Positions 1 to 8,292 of a stretch of DNA of 36,621 nucleotides are shown here, piece after piece. This stretch comes from an uncultured SAR86 cluster bacterium (GTDB lineage Bacteria; Pseudomonadota; Gammaproteobacteria; Magnimaribacterales; Magnimaribacteraceae), in the NCBI GenBank assembly GCA_902554355.1, contig CACDOC010000008.1, positions 1 through 36,621 of the forward strand. Direction: 5' to 3'. The notes below the pieces were generated by a model, which saw only the letters and a list, made by a program, of their open reading frames with translations, made no database searches and was not told the origin of the DNA. The translations under genes and the position numbers were made by a program. The stretch's first letter is position 1; each line of letters begins with the position of its first letter.

Positions 1-74
1 ATAAAGGTTTAGCTAAAGGTGGTTCTGGAAGACCAGTACCTCTATTAAGCCAATATTTGATTGATAAAGCGTAA
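1..74 (+). CDS. pepA: Leucyl aminopeptidase, C-terminal end only (partial)
   Basis: Only the last 23 codons are present, read in frame 3 and ending with TAA at 72-74. The visible residues include KGGSGRPVPLLSQYLI, which matches the C-terminus of PepA, where E. coli has KGATGRPVALLAQFLL. PepA is a cytoplasmic, metal-dependent M17 aminopeptidase that also binds DNA in E. coli. The catalytic part lies outside the window, so activity cannot be judged. The identification is supported by context: pepA is followed directly by holC and valS in many gammaproteobacteria, and holC starts 2 nt after this stop. Confidence 0.8.
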   Translation, partial: KGLAKGGSGRPVPLLSQYLIDKA

Positions 75-76
75 GT

Positions 77-523
77 ATGCTTGAAGCTAAATTTATAGCT
101 TCTGGTTCATCTTTTGAAGAAGCACTTAAATTTTCCTGTGAGTTAACTGCAAAACTATATTTGGGCGAAGAGGAGTTTAAGAAATCTGAAACAATAGATA
201 TTTATTGCGATAATCTAAAACAAGCAGAAAAACTTGATGAACTCTTATGGGAAATACCTAAAGAAGTTTTGCTTCCCCACCAACTTGCTCATAAACAGGG
301 CTCGGAAGAACCTATTAGAATTGGTTACCCTGGAACTAAATTCTTAACTAAGTCTACTTCTTTAATAAATATTTCACCCGATATGCCAAATTTATTAGAT
401 GATTATGAAACTTATTATCAGTTAGTTATCATAGACGGAGCAGAGTTAAGAAAGAAAGCAGCAGAAACATGGTCTGAATGCATAAAAATTGGATTAACTC
501 CTGAATTTTTAGATCAAACATGA
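77..523 (+). CDS. holC: DNA polymerase III subunit chi
   Basis: This 148-residue protein fits the chi family, which is about 147 residues in E. coli. Chi joins the clamp loader through psi (HolD) and contacts single-strand binding protein during replication. Visible family features are the N-terminal stretch with a CELTAKLY-like segment (about 21-28), a central IYCDNLKQAEKLDELLW segment (about 42-58) and LLPHQLAH (about 65-72). These correspond to the fold in which chi resembles a degenerate nucleotide-binding domain. The ATG lies 2 nt after the pepA stop, and the stop overlaps the valS start as ATGA, so translation of the two is probably coupled. The call rests on position between pepA and valS as well as on sequence. 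The likely partner HolD is encoded at 8292-8684. Confidence 0.88.
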   Translation: MLEAKFIASGSSFEEALKFSCELTAKLYLGEEEFKKSETIDIYCDNLKQAEKLDELLWEIPKEVLLPHQLAHKQGSEEPIRIGYPGTKFLTKSTSLINISPDMPNLLDDYETYYQLVIIDGAELRKKAAETWSECIKIGLTPEFLDQT

Positions 524-3264
524 AGAAAAATTACGAACCTAAAGGCATAGAGAAGAAAATCTACGATAACTGGGAATCTTCAGGTTTCTTTACTGCTGTC
601 CCTGATGAAAAGAAAGAATCATTTTGCATAATGATTCCTCCTCCAAATGTAACGGGAACTTTGCACATGGGTCATGGTTTTCAGAATACTCTTATGGATG
701 CCTTAATAAGATATAAAAGAATGTCTGGTTTCGATGTTTTATGGCAAGTTGGGGTTGATCACGCAGGTATAGCAACTCAAATGGTTGTAGAGCGTCAACT
801 AGAATCTGAAGGACAAACTAAGGAATCCATAGGGAGAGATGCTTTTGAAAAAAGAGTATGGGAATGGAAAGAAAAGTCAGGTGGCACAATAACTCAGCAA
901 CTAAGACGATTAGGTGCATCGGTTGATTGGTCTAGAGAAGCTTTCACTATGAGTGAAGACCTTAGTTTAGCGGTTAAGGAGGTCTTTATTTCTTTATTTG
1001 ATGAAGGTTTAATTTATAGAGGAGAAAGGTTAGTTAATTGGGACGTAGTCTTGCAAACAGCTTTATCTGACCTCGAAGTAACTTCTGAAGAAGAAACAGG
1101 CTCTCTATGGTATTTTGACTACCCTGTTGAGAATGGTAGCTCTATAACAGTAGCAACAACAAGGCCTGAAACGATGTTGGGTGACTCAGCTGTAGCGGTT
1201 AACCCTGAAGATGAAAGATTTAAAGAATTAATAGGGCAATTCGTAATTATGCCTATCACAGATAGGAAAATTCCTATCATTGAAGATTCTTATGTGGATT
1301 CAGATTTTGGAACGGGTTGTGTAAAAATAACTCCAGCACATGACTTCAATGATTTTGAAATAGGAAAAAGACATGGCTTGGAAGTTATTAATATTTTAAA
1401 TCTAGACGGTACCCTAAATGAATTTGTTCCAAAGAAGTATAGAGGCTTAACAACTACTGAAGCCAGAAAAGAAGTATTAAACGAAATGGAGTCATTAGGC
1501 CGTCTAAATAAAGTAGAGCAACACAAAATACAAATCCCTAAAAGTCAAAGGAGTGATTCTGTACTAGAACCACTTATAACTAATCAATGGTTCGTAGATG
1601 TTAAAAAAATGTCTAAAGAAGCAATTAGGGTAGTTCAGGAAAATGAAACGGGATTTATTCCGAAAAATTGGGAAAATACTTATTTTGATTGGATGAACAA
1701 AATTCAAGACTGGTGTATAAGTAGACAGCTATGGTGGGGACATAGAATACCTGCTTGGTTCGACGAAGAAGAAAATGTGTATGTAGGAAAAACGGAAGAT
1801 GAAGTAAGAAAGAAATATAATCTAAAAGACATCAAACTTCATCAAGATGAAGATGTTTTAGATACTTGGTTCTCCTCAGCGCTATGGACATTTTCAACTT
1901 TAGGGTGGCCAAAAGAAGATAACCTGTTATCAAAGTACCATCCTACTAGTGTTCTTGTAACTGGTTTTGACATCATTTTCTTTTGGGTAGCAAGAATGAT
2001 AATGATGACTACTCATTTTATCTCTGAAGTCCCTTTCAAAAAGATACTAATACATGGACTAATAAAAGATTCAGAAGGAATCAAAATGTCAAAATCTAAA
2101 GGAAATACATTAGATCCTCTAGACATTATTGATGGGATTAATCTATCAGACCTCTCTGCAAAGCGAACAGAAGGACTTATGCAACCTCAAATGAAAGAGA
2201 GAATTGAAAAACAGACAAAGAAAGATTTCCCAGATGGTATTAGTGCTTATGGTACGGATGCCTTAAGGCTAACCTTTTGTTCTCTTGCAACTGGTGGAAG
2301 AGATATTAATTTTGATATGAAGCGTGTTGAAGGTTATAGAAATTTCTGTAATAAACTTTGGAATGCTTCAAGATTTATAGAGATGCAAATTGAATCCTAT
2401 GGAGTATCTGAAGAGTCAAATGAAGATTTAATTCAGAAATGGATCAACTACAGATTTAACTTAACCGTAAAGAAGGTGAATGATGCTTTCGAGAGTTTTA
2501 GATTTGATTTAGCTACCAAAGCTATCTACGAATTTATCTGGTACGAGTTTTGTGATTGGTACATAGAATTATCGAAAATAAAACTTTCAAAAGAAGGTGA
2601 AGAAAATTCTAAAGTAGTTAAATCTATGGTGAATATCTTGGAAGAAACTTTAAGACTTGCTCACCCTATTATGCCCTTTATAACTGAAGAAATATGGATG
2701 CACTTTAAACCTTACCATCGAAATTCAGAGAAAAGCATCATGATCACTGAGGTGCCAAAACATAAAGGAAACCTTTCTGATAATGAATATCAATCTATTG
2801 AATGGCTGAAGGAAATAGTTTCTGGAATAAGAAACATAAGAGGCGAAATGTTAATTAAACCTTCCGTGATGATAAAAGCCTTTTACGAGGGTGGAGATAA
2901 AATAGATAGAAAAAGATCAGAAGATTTAACTAATCTAATAAGAGAAATTGCAGGATTAGAAAGTCTTGAATGGATAGGTGAAGAAAAGCTTCCTCCTTCT
3001 GCTGCAGTGATAGTTGAAAACCTAAAAATTTTAATTCCTTTAGAAGGGCTAATTGATCCTAAAGAAGAAAGTCAAAGGCTCACAAAAAAAATTGATAAGG
3101 TATCCAAAGAACATAAGATGCTCTCTTCTAAACTTAAGAATAAGAAATTCTCTGATAATGCCCCTAAAGAATTAGTTCAAGAACAACAAGAGAGATTTGA
3201 AACAATTTCAAAAGAGTTAAGTAATCTAGATAATCAGTTAAAAGAGATAGGTCGATTACTCTAG
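520..3264 (+). CDS. valS: Valyl-tRNA synthetase
   Basis: This 914-residue class I aminoacyl-tRNA synthetase charges tRNA-Val and edits misactivated threonine. The HIGH-type motif is visible as HMGH in PPPNVTGTLHMGHGF (about residues 40-54). The KMSKS motif is in GIKMSKSKGNTLDPLD. The editing (CP1) domain lies between them, including TTRPETMLGDSAVAV and the GTGCVKITPAHDFNDF segment. A WWGHRIPAW segment follows the editing domain. The last 70 or so residues are rich in lysine and glutamate and form the predicted C-terminal coiled coil typical of ValRS. The length is slightly under the E. coli protein (951). The ATG overlaps the holC stop by 4 nt. Confidence 0.97.
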   Translation: MKKNYEPKGIEKKIYDNWESSGFFTAVPDEKKESFCIMIPPPNVTGTLHMGHGFQNTLMDALIRYKRMSGFDVLWQVGVDHAGIATQMVVERQLESEGQTKESIGRDAFEKRVWEWKEKSGGTITQQLRRLGASVDWSREAFTMSEDLSLAVKEVFISLFDEGLIYRGERLVNWDVVLQTALSDLEVTSEEETGSLWYFDYPVENGSSITVATTRPETMLGDSAVAVNPEDERFKELIGQFVIMPITDRKIPIIEDSYVDSDFGTGCVKITPAHDFNDFEIGKRHGLEVINILNLDGTLNEFVPKKYRGLTTTEARKEVLNEMESLGRLNKVEQHKIQIPKSQRSDSVLEPLITNQWFVDVKKMSKEAIRVVQENETGFIPKNWENTYFDWMNKIQDWCISRQLWWGHRIPAWFDEEENVYVGKTEDEVRKKYNLKDIKLHQDEDVLDTWFSSALWTFSTLGWPKEDNLLSKYHPTSVLVTGFDIIFFWVARMIMMTTHFISEVPFKKILIHGLIKDSEGIKMSKSKGNTLDPLDIIDGINLSDLSAKRTEGLMQPQMKERIEKQTKKDFPDGISAYGTDALRLTFCSLATGGRDINFDMKRVEGYRNFCNKLWNASRFIEMQIESYGVSEESNEDLIQKWINYRFNLTVKKVNDAFESFRFDLATKAIYEFIWYEFCDWYIELSKIKLSKEGEENSKVVKSMVNILEETLRLAHPIMPFITEEIWMHFKPYHRNSEKSIMITEVPKHKGNLSDNEYQSIEWLKEIVSGIRNIRGEMLIKPSVMIKAFYEGGDKIDRKRSEDLTNLIREIAGLESLEWIGEEKLPPSAAVIVENLKILIPLEGLIDPKEESQRLTKKIDKVSKEHKMLSSKLKNKKFSDNAPKELVQEQQERFETISKELSNLDNQLKEIGRLL

Positions 3265-3286
3265 ATCATAAGTTCTTAAAATTAGT

Positions 3287-3292
3287 TATAAT
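3287..3292 (+). promoter_or_regulatory. Candidate -10 element upstream of the membrane cold-shock-domain gene
   Basis: A perfect TATAAT lies 17 nt before the ATG at 3310, in the short AT-rich gap after valS. No good -35 hexamer is seen at the right distance, and in DNA this AT-rich a lone TATAAT is weak evidence. The short leader it would give has no clear Shine-Dalgarno sequence. Confidence 0.3.
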
Positions 3293-3309
3293 AAATTTCA
3301 TAATTAGTT

Positions 3310-3702
3310 ATGTTTTTTAGATCTTTTATTACTTCTGGATTAATAGCCTGCCTTTACACAATTTTAATTTCATATATGTCAGGCAACCAACTTCCTTTAG
3401 GAAGCACTCAAATGTATATTGTTTTGGCTATTTTCTGGTCAATGGGATTCCTATCTGTTATTGGGTATATTTACGGAAGGAAAATTAAAAGGAACTTTAG
3501 AGGGGAAACCGGAACTATAAAATGGTTTGATCCGAGTAAAGGTTACGGTTTCCTGATAAGAGATAAGGGGGGTGATCTCTTTGTGCATCTCCGTTCTGTC
3601 CAAAGCGAAGATAGAAGAAAGTTAAAGGAAAATACAAGAGTCAGATTTTCTGTAGAAAACACTGAAAAAGGACCTCAAGCAGAAAATATTAGAATTATCT
3701 AA
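3310..3702 (+). CDS. Membrane-anchored cold-shock-domain protein
   Basis: This 130-residue protein has two hydrophobic segments (about 5-23 and 36-56), a short basic linker (RKIKRNFR, 57-64), then a cold-shock domain (about 66-130). The domain keeps the aromatic nucleic-acid-binding surface: GTIKWFDPSKGYGFL includes the RNP1-like KGYGFL, and LFVHLRSV corresponds to RNP2. It ends GPQAENIRII, a usual CSD ending. The positive linker suggests that the CSD faces the cytoplasm. Similar membrane-plus-CSD proteins exist in Pseudomonas and relatives as far as I recall. They differ from DUF1294 proteins, in which the CSD comes first. The likely role is RNA or single-stranded DNA binding at the inner membrane, but the substrate is unknown. 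The gene ends in a 4-nt convergent overlap with the next gene. Confidence 0.8.
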   Translation: MFFRSFITSGLIACLYTILISYMSGNQLPLGSTQMYIVLAIFWSMGFLSVIGYIYGRKIKRNFRGETGTIKWFDPSKGYGFLIRDKGGDLFVHLRSVQSEDRRKLKENTRVRFSVENTEKGPQAENIRII

Positions 3703-4889
3703 AATAATCTCTCCACGAACCAATACATACCCAAACAGGCTAAGCCCGAAGCAGTATAAATTCTGAGGATTTCAACTCTAAATTTTATTAATCGCTTTAA
3801 TAAATACATTAATGCAAATAGAGAAAGAATTATTAATACTTGCCCAACCTCAACACCTAGATTAAAACCAATTAAAGCCGGTATAAATCTATCTTGCATT
3901 AACCCTATAGAAGATAAATTACCAGCAAAACCGAATCCATGCACAAGCCCAAATAACATGGTAACAATTAATATGAGTTTCTGATTATGAAACCTCTCAG
4001 AAAGGCCAAAGTAGCAATAAGAAAATAAACCTAATCCTAAGAGTCCCAAAACATATTTCTGATTACCGTATAAAGAAAATAAAAGAATAAACAAAACCCA
4101 AGAATAAAGGAGGTACCTATTATACAAGGTGTATTGTTTAGTAATTGAAGCTACGCACTCTACTGCAACAACTACAATAGAATATCCTATTAGTGACTCA
4201 ACAAATGAAGATGCAGGTGTAATGTAATTTAGAGCGCCTAAAGCAAGGGTTATGCTGTGACCAATAGTAAATCCTGTAACTACTATTATTAGATTCTTTC
4301 TCTTGAGGTTTAGTAACAATAATCCTACTAAAAAGGCTATGTGATCTAAACCTGTAAGGATGTGTTTTACCCCTAACTCTAAATAGTCATAAAAAGATGA
4401 ATAAGCAGAAGCTTGCTCTTTATTCAGTGCAGAAGACTCATTCCAACTTCTCGAAGAAACTGTGAATATCTTTTCGGGATAAGGTTGATCATCTATATTT
4501 ATAGTCGCAATATGAACATGAGTAGGATCTTCACTAAAAAAAAGGTTGAATAATATTTCTACTGGCTCTTTATCGCACACTTGCCTCCATTTAAGAGACA
4601 CGTAACCAGTGGTTAATGAAGATCTAAAATAAGGTCCTTGATCTAATTCACAAGATCCTTGAACTTTATAATCATTTAATACCTCTTCCTGTAGTTTACT
4701 TTCCCAAAATTGATCAAACTTAGACTTTATTCTAGAAAGGACAGAGATTTGAACGTTGAAATCTACTTCTACAATCAGTTTTTCGTTATTTGTTATATCT
4801 ATTCGGGAATACGATTCACTTCTTTGATGAGAAAGAATCAAAGTTGAAAAAATTAAGATAAAAACAGCTAATGAAGCTTTAAGGTACAT
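3699..4889 (-). CDS. HupE/UreJ-like integral membrane protein with a periplasmic N-terminal domain
   Basis: This 396-residue protein begins with a signal-like hydrophobic segment (about 4-20). A soluble domain of about 150 residues follows, probably periplasmic, with two cysteines (C80, C105) that could form a disulfide. From about residue 172 come seven or eight membrane segments of the HupE/UreJ_2 type. Conserved polar positions within the membrane part are H176 with D182-H183 (HILTGLDH), H211 (GHS), H317 (LVHGFGFAG) and E347 (GFNLGVEVGQ). HupE and UreJ relatives carry nickel, but the substrate of this subfamily is not established, so metal transport is inference. The start overlaps the end of the prolyl isomerase gene by 11 nt, so the two are probably co-translated and may work together. 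Confidence 0.75.
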   Translation of the reverse strand: MYLKASLAVFILIFSTLILSHQRSESYSRIDITNNEKLIVEVDFNVQISVLSRIKSKFDQFWESKLQEEVLNDYKVQGSCELDQGPYFRSSLTTGYVSLKWRQVCDKEPVEILFNLFFSEDPTHVHIATINIDDQPYPEKIFTVSSRSWNESSALNKEQASAYSSFYDYLELGVKHILTGLDHIAFLVGLLLLNLKRKNLIIVVTGFTIGHSITLALGALNYITPASSFVESLIGYSIVVVAVECVASITKQYTLYNRYLLYSWVLFILLFSLYGNQKYVLGLLGLGLFSYCYFGLSERFHNQKLILIVTMLFGLVHGFGFAGNLSSIGLMQDRFIPALIGFNLGVEVGQVLIILSLFALMYLLKRLIKFRVEILRIYTASGLACLGMYWFVERLF

Positions 4890-5748
4890 CTTGCTCTTTA
4901 AGATTCCTGCTTACGTCATACCATTTCTTTAAATTATCTAAGTATGTTCTCAGTGATTGATCATCCCTCCTCTTTGAGAATTCAGATAAAACAGAACTCC
5001 TAATATTGGAATATTCAGGTTGCGTGGCATCCTCTCTATCAACCAAATATATTATTTTATAACCACCAGAAACCTTCTTAGGCTCTGAAAATTGACCAGA
5101 CTTAAGTAGCTGAGCTTCTCTCATTAAAGAAGGACCAATATATTCCCTAACCTTACTTAAATTCATCAGAGTATCGGGAACCTTAAGAGGCGAATTACTC
5201 CCACTTAAAGCAACTTGTTCAAAGTTTTCACCGTCCAGGAGTCTAGTAAAAGCATTTTTTGCCTCTTCAAGCACCTTATCTCCGAAATCAACCTGAGAAA
5301 AATAGACTTGCCTTACTCTTAGTCTATTAGCTTTAGTAAAGAAACCTATATTCTCTTCAAAGAATTTGATTAATTCTTTCTCCTCAGGTTCTATACGAGA
5401 GCCTTCTGAAATAATATTTTTGATCATCTGTTGAACAATTGTTCCCCTAGCCATAGGATTATTCTCTAACATTCCCAAATCTATGGCTCTTTTGATCAAT
5501 AATTCTTCTTCTATCATTCTTTCAAGAACGTATTCCCTATTTTCATTAGTTAAAGGCGATCTCTTATCATTAGCCAAACCTTCTAATTGCATTTGATATC
5601 TTTCAAAAGGAATAAGTCGATCTTCAATCTTAGCAGCCCAATTTTGATCAGATATATTATTCTTCTCAACTATAGTAAATGTCGCTAAAAGTATTCCAAT
5701 AATTAGACCAAAACCGAGAGAGTAATGATGTTTAAGTAAATTATTCAT
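4879..5748 (-). CDS. Parvulin-type (PpiC/SurA-like) peptidyl-prolyl isomerase, membrane-anchored
   Basis: The 289-residue protein has an N-terminal hydrophobic segment (about 11-27) that looks like an uncleaved anchor. An alpha-helical chaperone-like region (about 40-135) follows, then a parvulin domain (about 143-238). The parvulin domain is seen in LRVRQVYFS, a long helix with AFTRLLDGENFEQVAL, and the closing SGQFSEPKKVSGGYKIIYL. The order resembles PrsA/SurA/PpiD chaperones, which help fold exported proteins. The start overlaps elaA by 8 nt and the end overlaps the HupE/UreJ-like gene by 11 nt. The substrate is unknown. The tight pairing suggests that it folds the extracytoplasmic part of the neighbour or a protein the neighbour serves. 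That is inference. Confidence 0.8.
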   Translation of the reverse strand: MNNLLKHHYSLGFGLIIGILLATFTIVEKNNISDQNWAAKIEDRLIPFERYQMQLEGLANDKRSPLTNENREYVLERMIEEELLIKRAIDLGMLENNPMARGTIVQQMIKNIISEGSRIEPEEKELIKFFEENIGFFTKANRLRVRQVYFSQVDFGDKVLEEAKNAFTRLLDGENFEQVALSGSNSPLKVPDTLMNLSKVREYIGPSLMREAQLLKSGQFSEPKKVSGGYKIIYLVDREDATQPEYSNIRSSVLSEFSKRRDDQSLRTYLDNLKKWYDVSRNLKEQDVP

Positions 5749-6211
5749 CTAACAGCATTTGAACGTGTGGTATTCCATCTTCATCGTAAGGGCTTCCTTG
5801 AACTTTAAACCCATGGTTTTCGTAATACGAAATTAAATACTCTTGAGCAGATATTCTGAAGGAACTAGAATCATACACTTCTTTACCTTTTTCTATTCCC
5901 ATAGTTAACAATTGGTCTCCTAACCTTTCACCTCGGTACTCAGAGTGAATTGAGACTCTTCCGATTGATGCTTCAATATATTTCTTTCCTGGAGGTGTAA
6001 GTCTTAAGTATCCAATTAAGTTTTCTTTATTAGTAACTAATAAATGTAAGCTATTTTGGTCTAAACCATCAGCATCTAGATACCAAGATTTTTGTTCAAC
6101 CACAAAAATCTCTTGTCTAAATTTCAAAACCTTATAAAGCTCGTCTCTATGAAAGTCAGCAAAGAACTTCCATTCCCAAGATAAATTTTTAGTATTCAAA
6201 ACTAAGGGCAA
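5741..6211 (-). CDS. elaA: ElaA-family GNAT N-acetyltransferase
   Basis: The protein matches E. coli ElaA along its length. It has WEWKFF near the start, LKFRQEIFVVEQKSWYLDADGLD (about 29-51, E. coli RCAVFVVEQNCPYQDIDGDD), IGRVSIHSEYRGERLGDQLL (about 83-102) with the acetyl-CoA pyrophosphate loop RGERLG, and YENHGF...DEDGIPHVQM near the end. ElaA is a cytoplasmic acetyltransferase whose physiological substrate is not settled. The start is uncertain. TTG at 6211 gives a 10-nt overlap with tas, while TTG at 6199 would start 2 nt after the tas stop; neither has a clear Shine-Dalgarno sequence. It sits in the tas-elaA-parvulin-HupE/UreJ run with short overlaps at both ends. Confidence 0.85.
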   Translation of the reverse strand: MPLVLNTKNLSWEWKFFADFHRDELYKVLKFRQEIFVVEQKSWYLDADGLDQNSLHLLVTNKENLIGYLRLTPPGKKYIEASIGRVSIHSEYRGERLGDQLLTMGIEKGKEVYDSSSFRISAQEYLISYYENHGFKVQGSPYDEDGIPHVQMLLDE

Positions 6212-7242
6212 ATATTAGGATTACTTCTGTGGATTTCTTCAATTGCTTTTAGAATTTCATCATCTAAGCTAACTTCAATACTACCTACTGCTAACTTTAA
6301 TTGCTCCATAGTAGTAGCCCCAATTATATTGGATGTTACAAAATCTCTTGAGTTCACAAAAGCATTGGCCATGACTGAAGGATCCATGCCTATAGAGTCT
6401 GCATAAGCTACATAAGACTTTATTGCTTCATTAGCTCCAGGTACTTCATACCTATCTCCCCTTTCAAAAAGTGCTGTTCTAGACCCTTCCGGTCTAGCAC
6501 CATCGATATACTTACCAGTTAAGTAACCTTGGGCTAAGGGTGAATAAGCCAATAAACCTACTTGAGATCTATGGAAGTACTCTGACATTCCTTGTTCATA
6601 AGTTCTATTTAGAAAATTGTATGCGTTTTGTACAGATACTACTCTGGGTAAATTATTCATTTCAGAGTACTTCAAAAACTCAGATAAGCCCCATGGGCTT
6701 TCGTTAGATAAGCCTACATACCTTATCTTTCCATTTTTAACTAGATCTGACAGAACTCCAAGTGTCTCATTGATCGAAATACTTTCTGTTTCAATGTGTT
6801 TATAACCAATCCCCCCTGATCCAAACAAACTCATAGGCCTGTCAGGCCAATGTAATTGATAAAGATCTATGTAATCTGTTTGTAATCTCTCTAAGCTAGC
6901 GTCAATTGCTGCTTCTATATTTTCTCTATCTAATTTAGTTCCATCTCCTCTGAACCAGTTCATTGGACTTCTGCCAGCAACTTTAGTTGCTAAAATTATC
7001 TTTTCCCTGTTTCTAGTTTTTTTGAACCATGACCCTATACATTCTTCCGTTCGGCCTTGAGTTTCAGGTTTTGGCGGGATAGGGTAAAGTTCTGCAGCAT
7101 CAAAAAAATTTACTCCTTGATCTAGTGCATAATCCATCTGTTCATGGCCTTCTTCCATGGTATTTTGCTCCCCCCATGTCATAGTTCCTAAGCAAATTAC
7201 ACTTACGTCTATTTCTGTGTTTCCTAATTTCCTGTATTCCAC
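6202..7242 (-). CDS. tas: Aldo/keto reductase, Tas family
   Basis: This 346-residue NAD(P)H-dependent oxidoreductase resembles E. coli Tas from end to end. Examples are LGTMTWGEQNTMEEGHEQMDYA, DAAELYPIPPKPETQGRTE and LLAYSPLAQGYLTGKYIDGARP. The aldo/keto reductase tetrad is visible as D48, Y53, K87 and H131. The C-terminal SNIIGATTMEQL segment belongs to the cofactor-binding region. Tas was found in E. coli as a suppressor of tyrosine auxotrophy, but its true substrate is unclear. The start is GTG at 7242, supported by AAGGAG 5 nt upstream. It heads the minus-strand run that continues through elaA and is divergent from the peroxidase gene at 7320. Confidence 0.88.
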   Translation of the reverse strand: MEYRKLGNTEIDVSVICLGTMTWGEQNTMEEGHEQMDYALDQGVNFFDAAELYPIPPKPETQGRTEECIGSWFKKTRNREKIILATKVAGRSPMNWFRGDGTKLDRENIEAAIDASLERLQTDYIDLYQLHWPDRPMSLFGSGGIGYKHIETESISINETLGVLSDLVKNGKIRYVGLSNESPWGLSEFLKYSEMNNLPRVVSVQNAYNFLNRTYEQGMSEYFHRSQVGLLAYSPLAQGYLTGKYIDGARPEGSRTALFERGDRYEVPGANEAIKSYVAYADSIGMDPSVMANAFVNSRDFVTSNIIGATTMEQLKLAVGSIEVSLDDEILKAIEEIHRSNPNICP

Positions 7243-7284
7243 TTTTTCTCCTTAAATGTATTAAAAAAATTCTTTAATTCAACA

Positions 7285-7302
7285 TATAATACGCGAATTA
7301 TA
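7285..7302. promoter_or_regulatory. Divergent promoter region between tas and the peroxidase gene, symmetric -10 elements
   Basis: TATAAT at 7285-7290 (+) and its reverse complement ATTATA at 7297-7302 (TATAAT on the - strand) flank ACGCGA. They form a 6-bp inverted repeat that could serve as a -10 element in both directions. The intergenic gap is only 77 nt and is otherwise AT-rich. No strong -35 hexamers are seen. This could equally be an operator. Confidence 0.35.
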
Positions 7303-7319
7303 GAAAAGGTAAGAAAGAA

Positions 7320-7808
7320 ATGAATACAAGCATCTACGATTTTTCATGCAAAGACTCTTCAGGAAATGAAGTTAATTTATCTGATTTTCGAGGCAAAATA
7401 TTACTGATAGTAAATACGGCTAGTAAATGTGGTTTTACTCCTCAATACGATGGACTTCAATCTTTACAGGCGCAGTACGATTCGGAAAAATTTTCAGTTC
7501 TTGCATTTCCTTGCAACCAGTTTGGTAGTCAGGAACCAGGCTCTGATAATGAAATACAAGAATTTTGTTCTATAAACTACAAAACAACTTTTCCTGTTTT
7601 TAGCAAGATAGAAGTAAATGGAGAAAATGCTCATCCACTTTATAAATTCCTTTGTTCAGAAAAAAAGGGGGTATTGGGCTCTGAAAAAATAAAATGGAAT
7701 TTTACAAAATTTCTTATAAATGAAAGTGGAGTGCCTTTTGCTAGATACGCTAGCACTACTACACCTGATAAAATTTCAAAAGATATAGATAAATTAATTA
7801 CCGACTAG
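7320..7808 (+). CDS. Glutathione peroxidase family thiol peroxidase (BtuE/Gpx-like)
   Basis: The 162-residue protein has the usual length and motifs of bacterial glutathione-peroxidase-like enzymes that reduce peroxides. These are NTASKCGFTPQY with peroxidatic Cys37, FPCNQFGSQEPG (62-73) with Gln71, and KIKWNFTKFLI (123-133) with Trp126 and Asn127. Cys83, in EFCSINYKTTFP, is placed like the resolving cysteine of thioredoxin-dependent family members. The enzyme may therefore use thioredoxin rather than glutathione; this is inferred from family knowledge. No signal peptide is seen, so it is probably cytoplasmic. The gene ends convergently with rimI, with an 11-nt overlap. Confidence 0.92.
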   Translation: MNTSIYDFSCKDSSGNEVNLSDFRGKILLIVNTASKCGFTPQYDGLQSLQAQYDSEKFSVLAFPCNQFGSQEPGSDNEIQEFCSINYKTTFPVFSKIEVNGENAHPLYKFLCSEKKGVLGSEKIKWNFTKFLINESGVPFARYASTTTPDKISKDIDKLITD

Positions 7809-8292
7809 AAAAAAACGACTGACTTAATAAGCCTTTTTTTAAAGATTTAGACATCAAAATTGCATCCTCTCTTCCGTCTTTTAATCGGTAATAATTCTTT
7901 CTTAACCCTATTTCCTTGAAACCTGCGGCCTTGTATAAGTCAATAGCTATAGCATTAGATATTCTTACTTCAAGAAATATCTTTTTACTTCCCATGATCT
8001 CAGCAGCCATAATCATCTTCTCAAGCAGTTCCCTACCTAAACCTTGGCCTCTTTTTGAAGCAGTTAAACCTATATTTAATAAATGAGACTCTTCAGTTGA
8101 TACAGATAGAATTGCAAATCCAATTACTTGCTCACCTTCTTTCAGCACCAAAGAATAGTAACCTTTTTCTATACAATCTTGAAAATTCTTTATCGTCCAA
8201 GGGACAGGGTTTGATTCTCTTTCTATATCAAGAACAATATCTATATCCTGTTCTTGAAAATAATCGTACTCAACTTCGGTCAATTTATTCAT
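7798..8292 (-). CDS. rimI: Ribosomal protein S18-alanine N-acetyltransferase
   Basis: This GNAT enzyme of 164 residues (from the chosen start) resembles RimI, which acetylates the N-terminal alanine of ribosomal protein S18. Key segments are an NPVPWTIKNF region near the start (RimI AHAFPWSEKTF), NIGLTASKRGQGLGRELLE with the acetyl-CoA loop RGQGLG, LEVRISNAIAIDLYKAAGF, and the near-diagnostic RKNYYRLKDGREDAILM. I chose ATG at 8292 because its A is the last base of the upstream TAA stop (TAATG) and the protein then aligns with RimI from its first residue. An upstream in-frame start at 8313 would add seven residues. holD-rimI is the usual gammaproteobacterial gene pair. Confidence 0.9.
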   Translation of the reverse strand: MNKLTEVEYDYFQEQDIDIVLDIERESNPVPWTIKNFQDCIEKGYYSLVLKEGEQVIGFAILSVSTEESHLLNIGLTASKRGQGLGRELLEKMIMAAEIMGSKKIFLEVRISNAIAIDLYKAAGFKEIGLRKNYYRLKDGREDAILMSKSLKKGLLSQSFFSSR

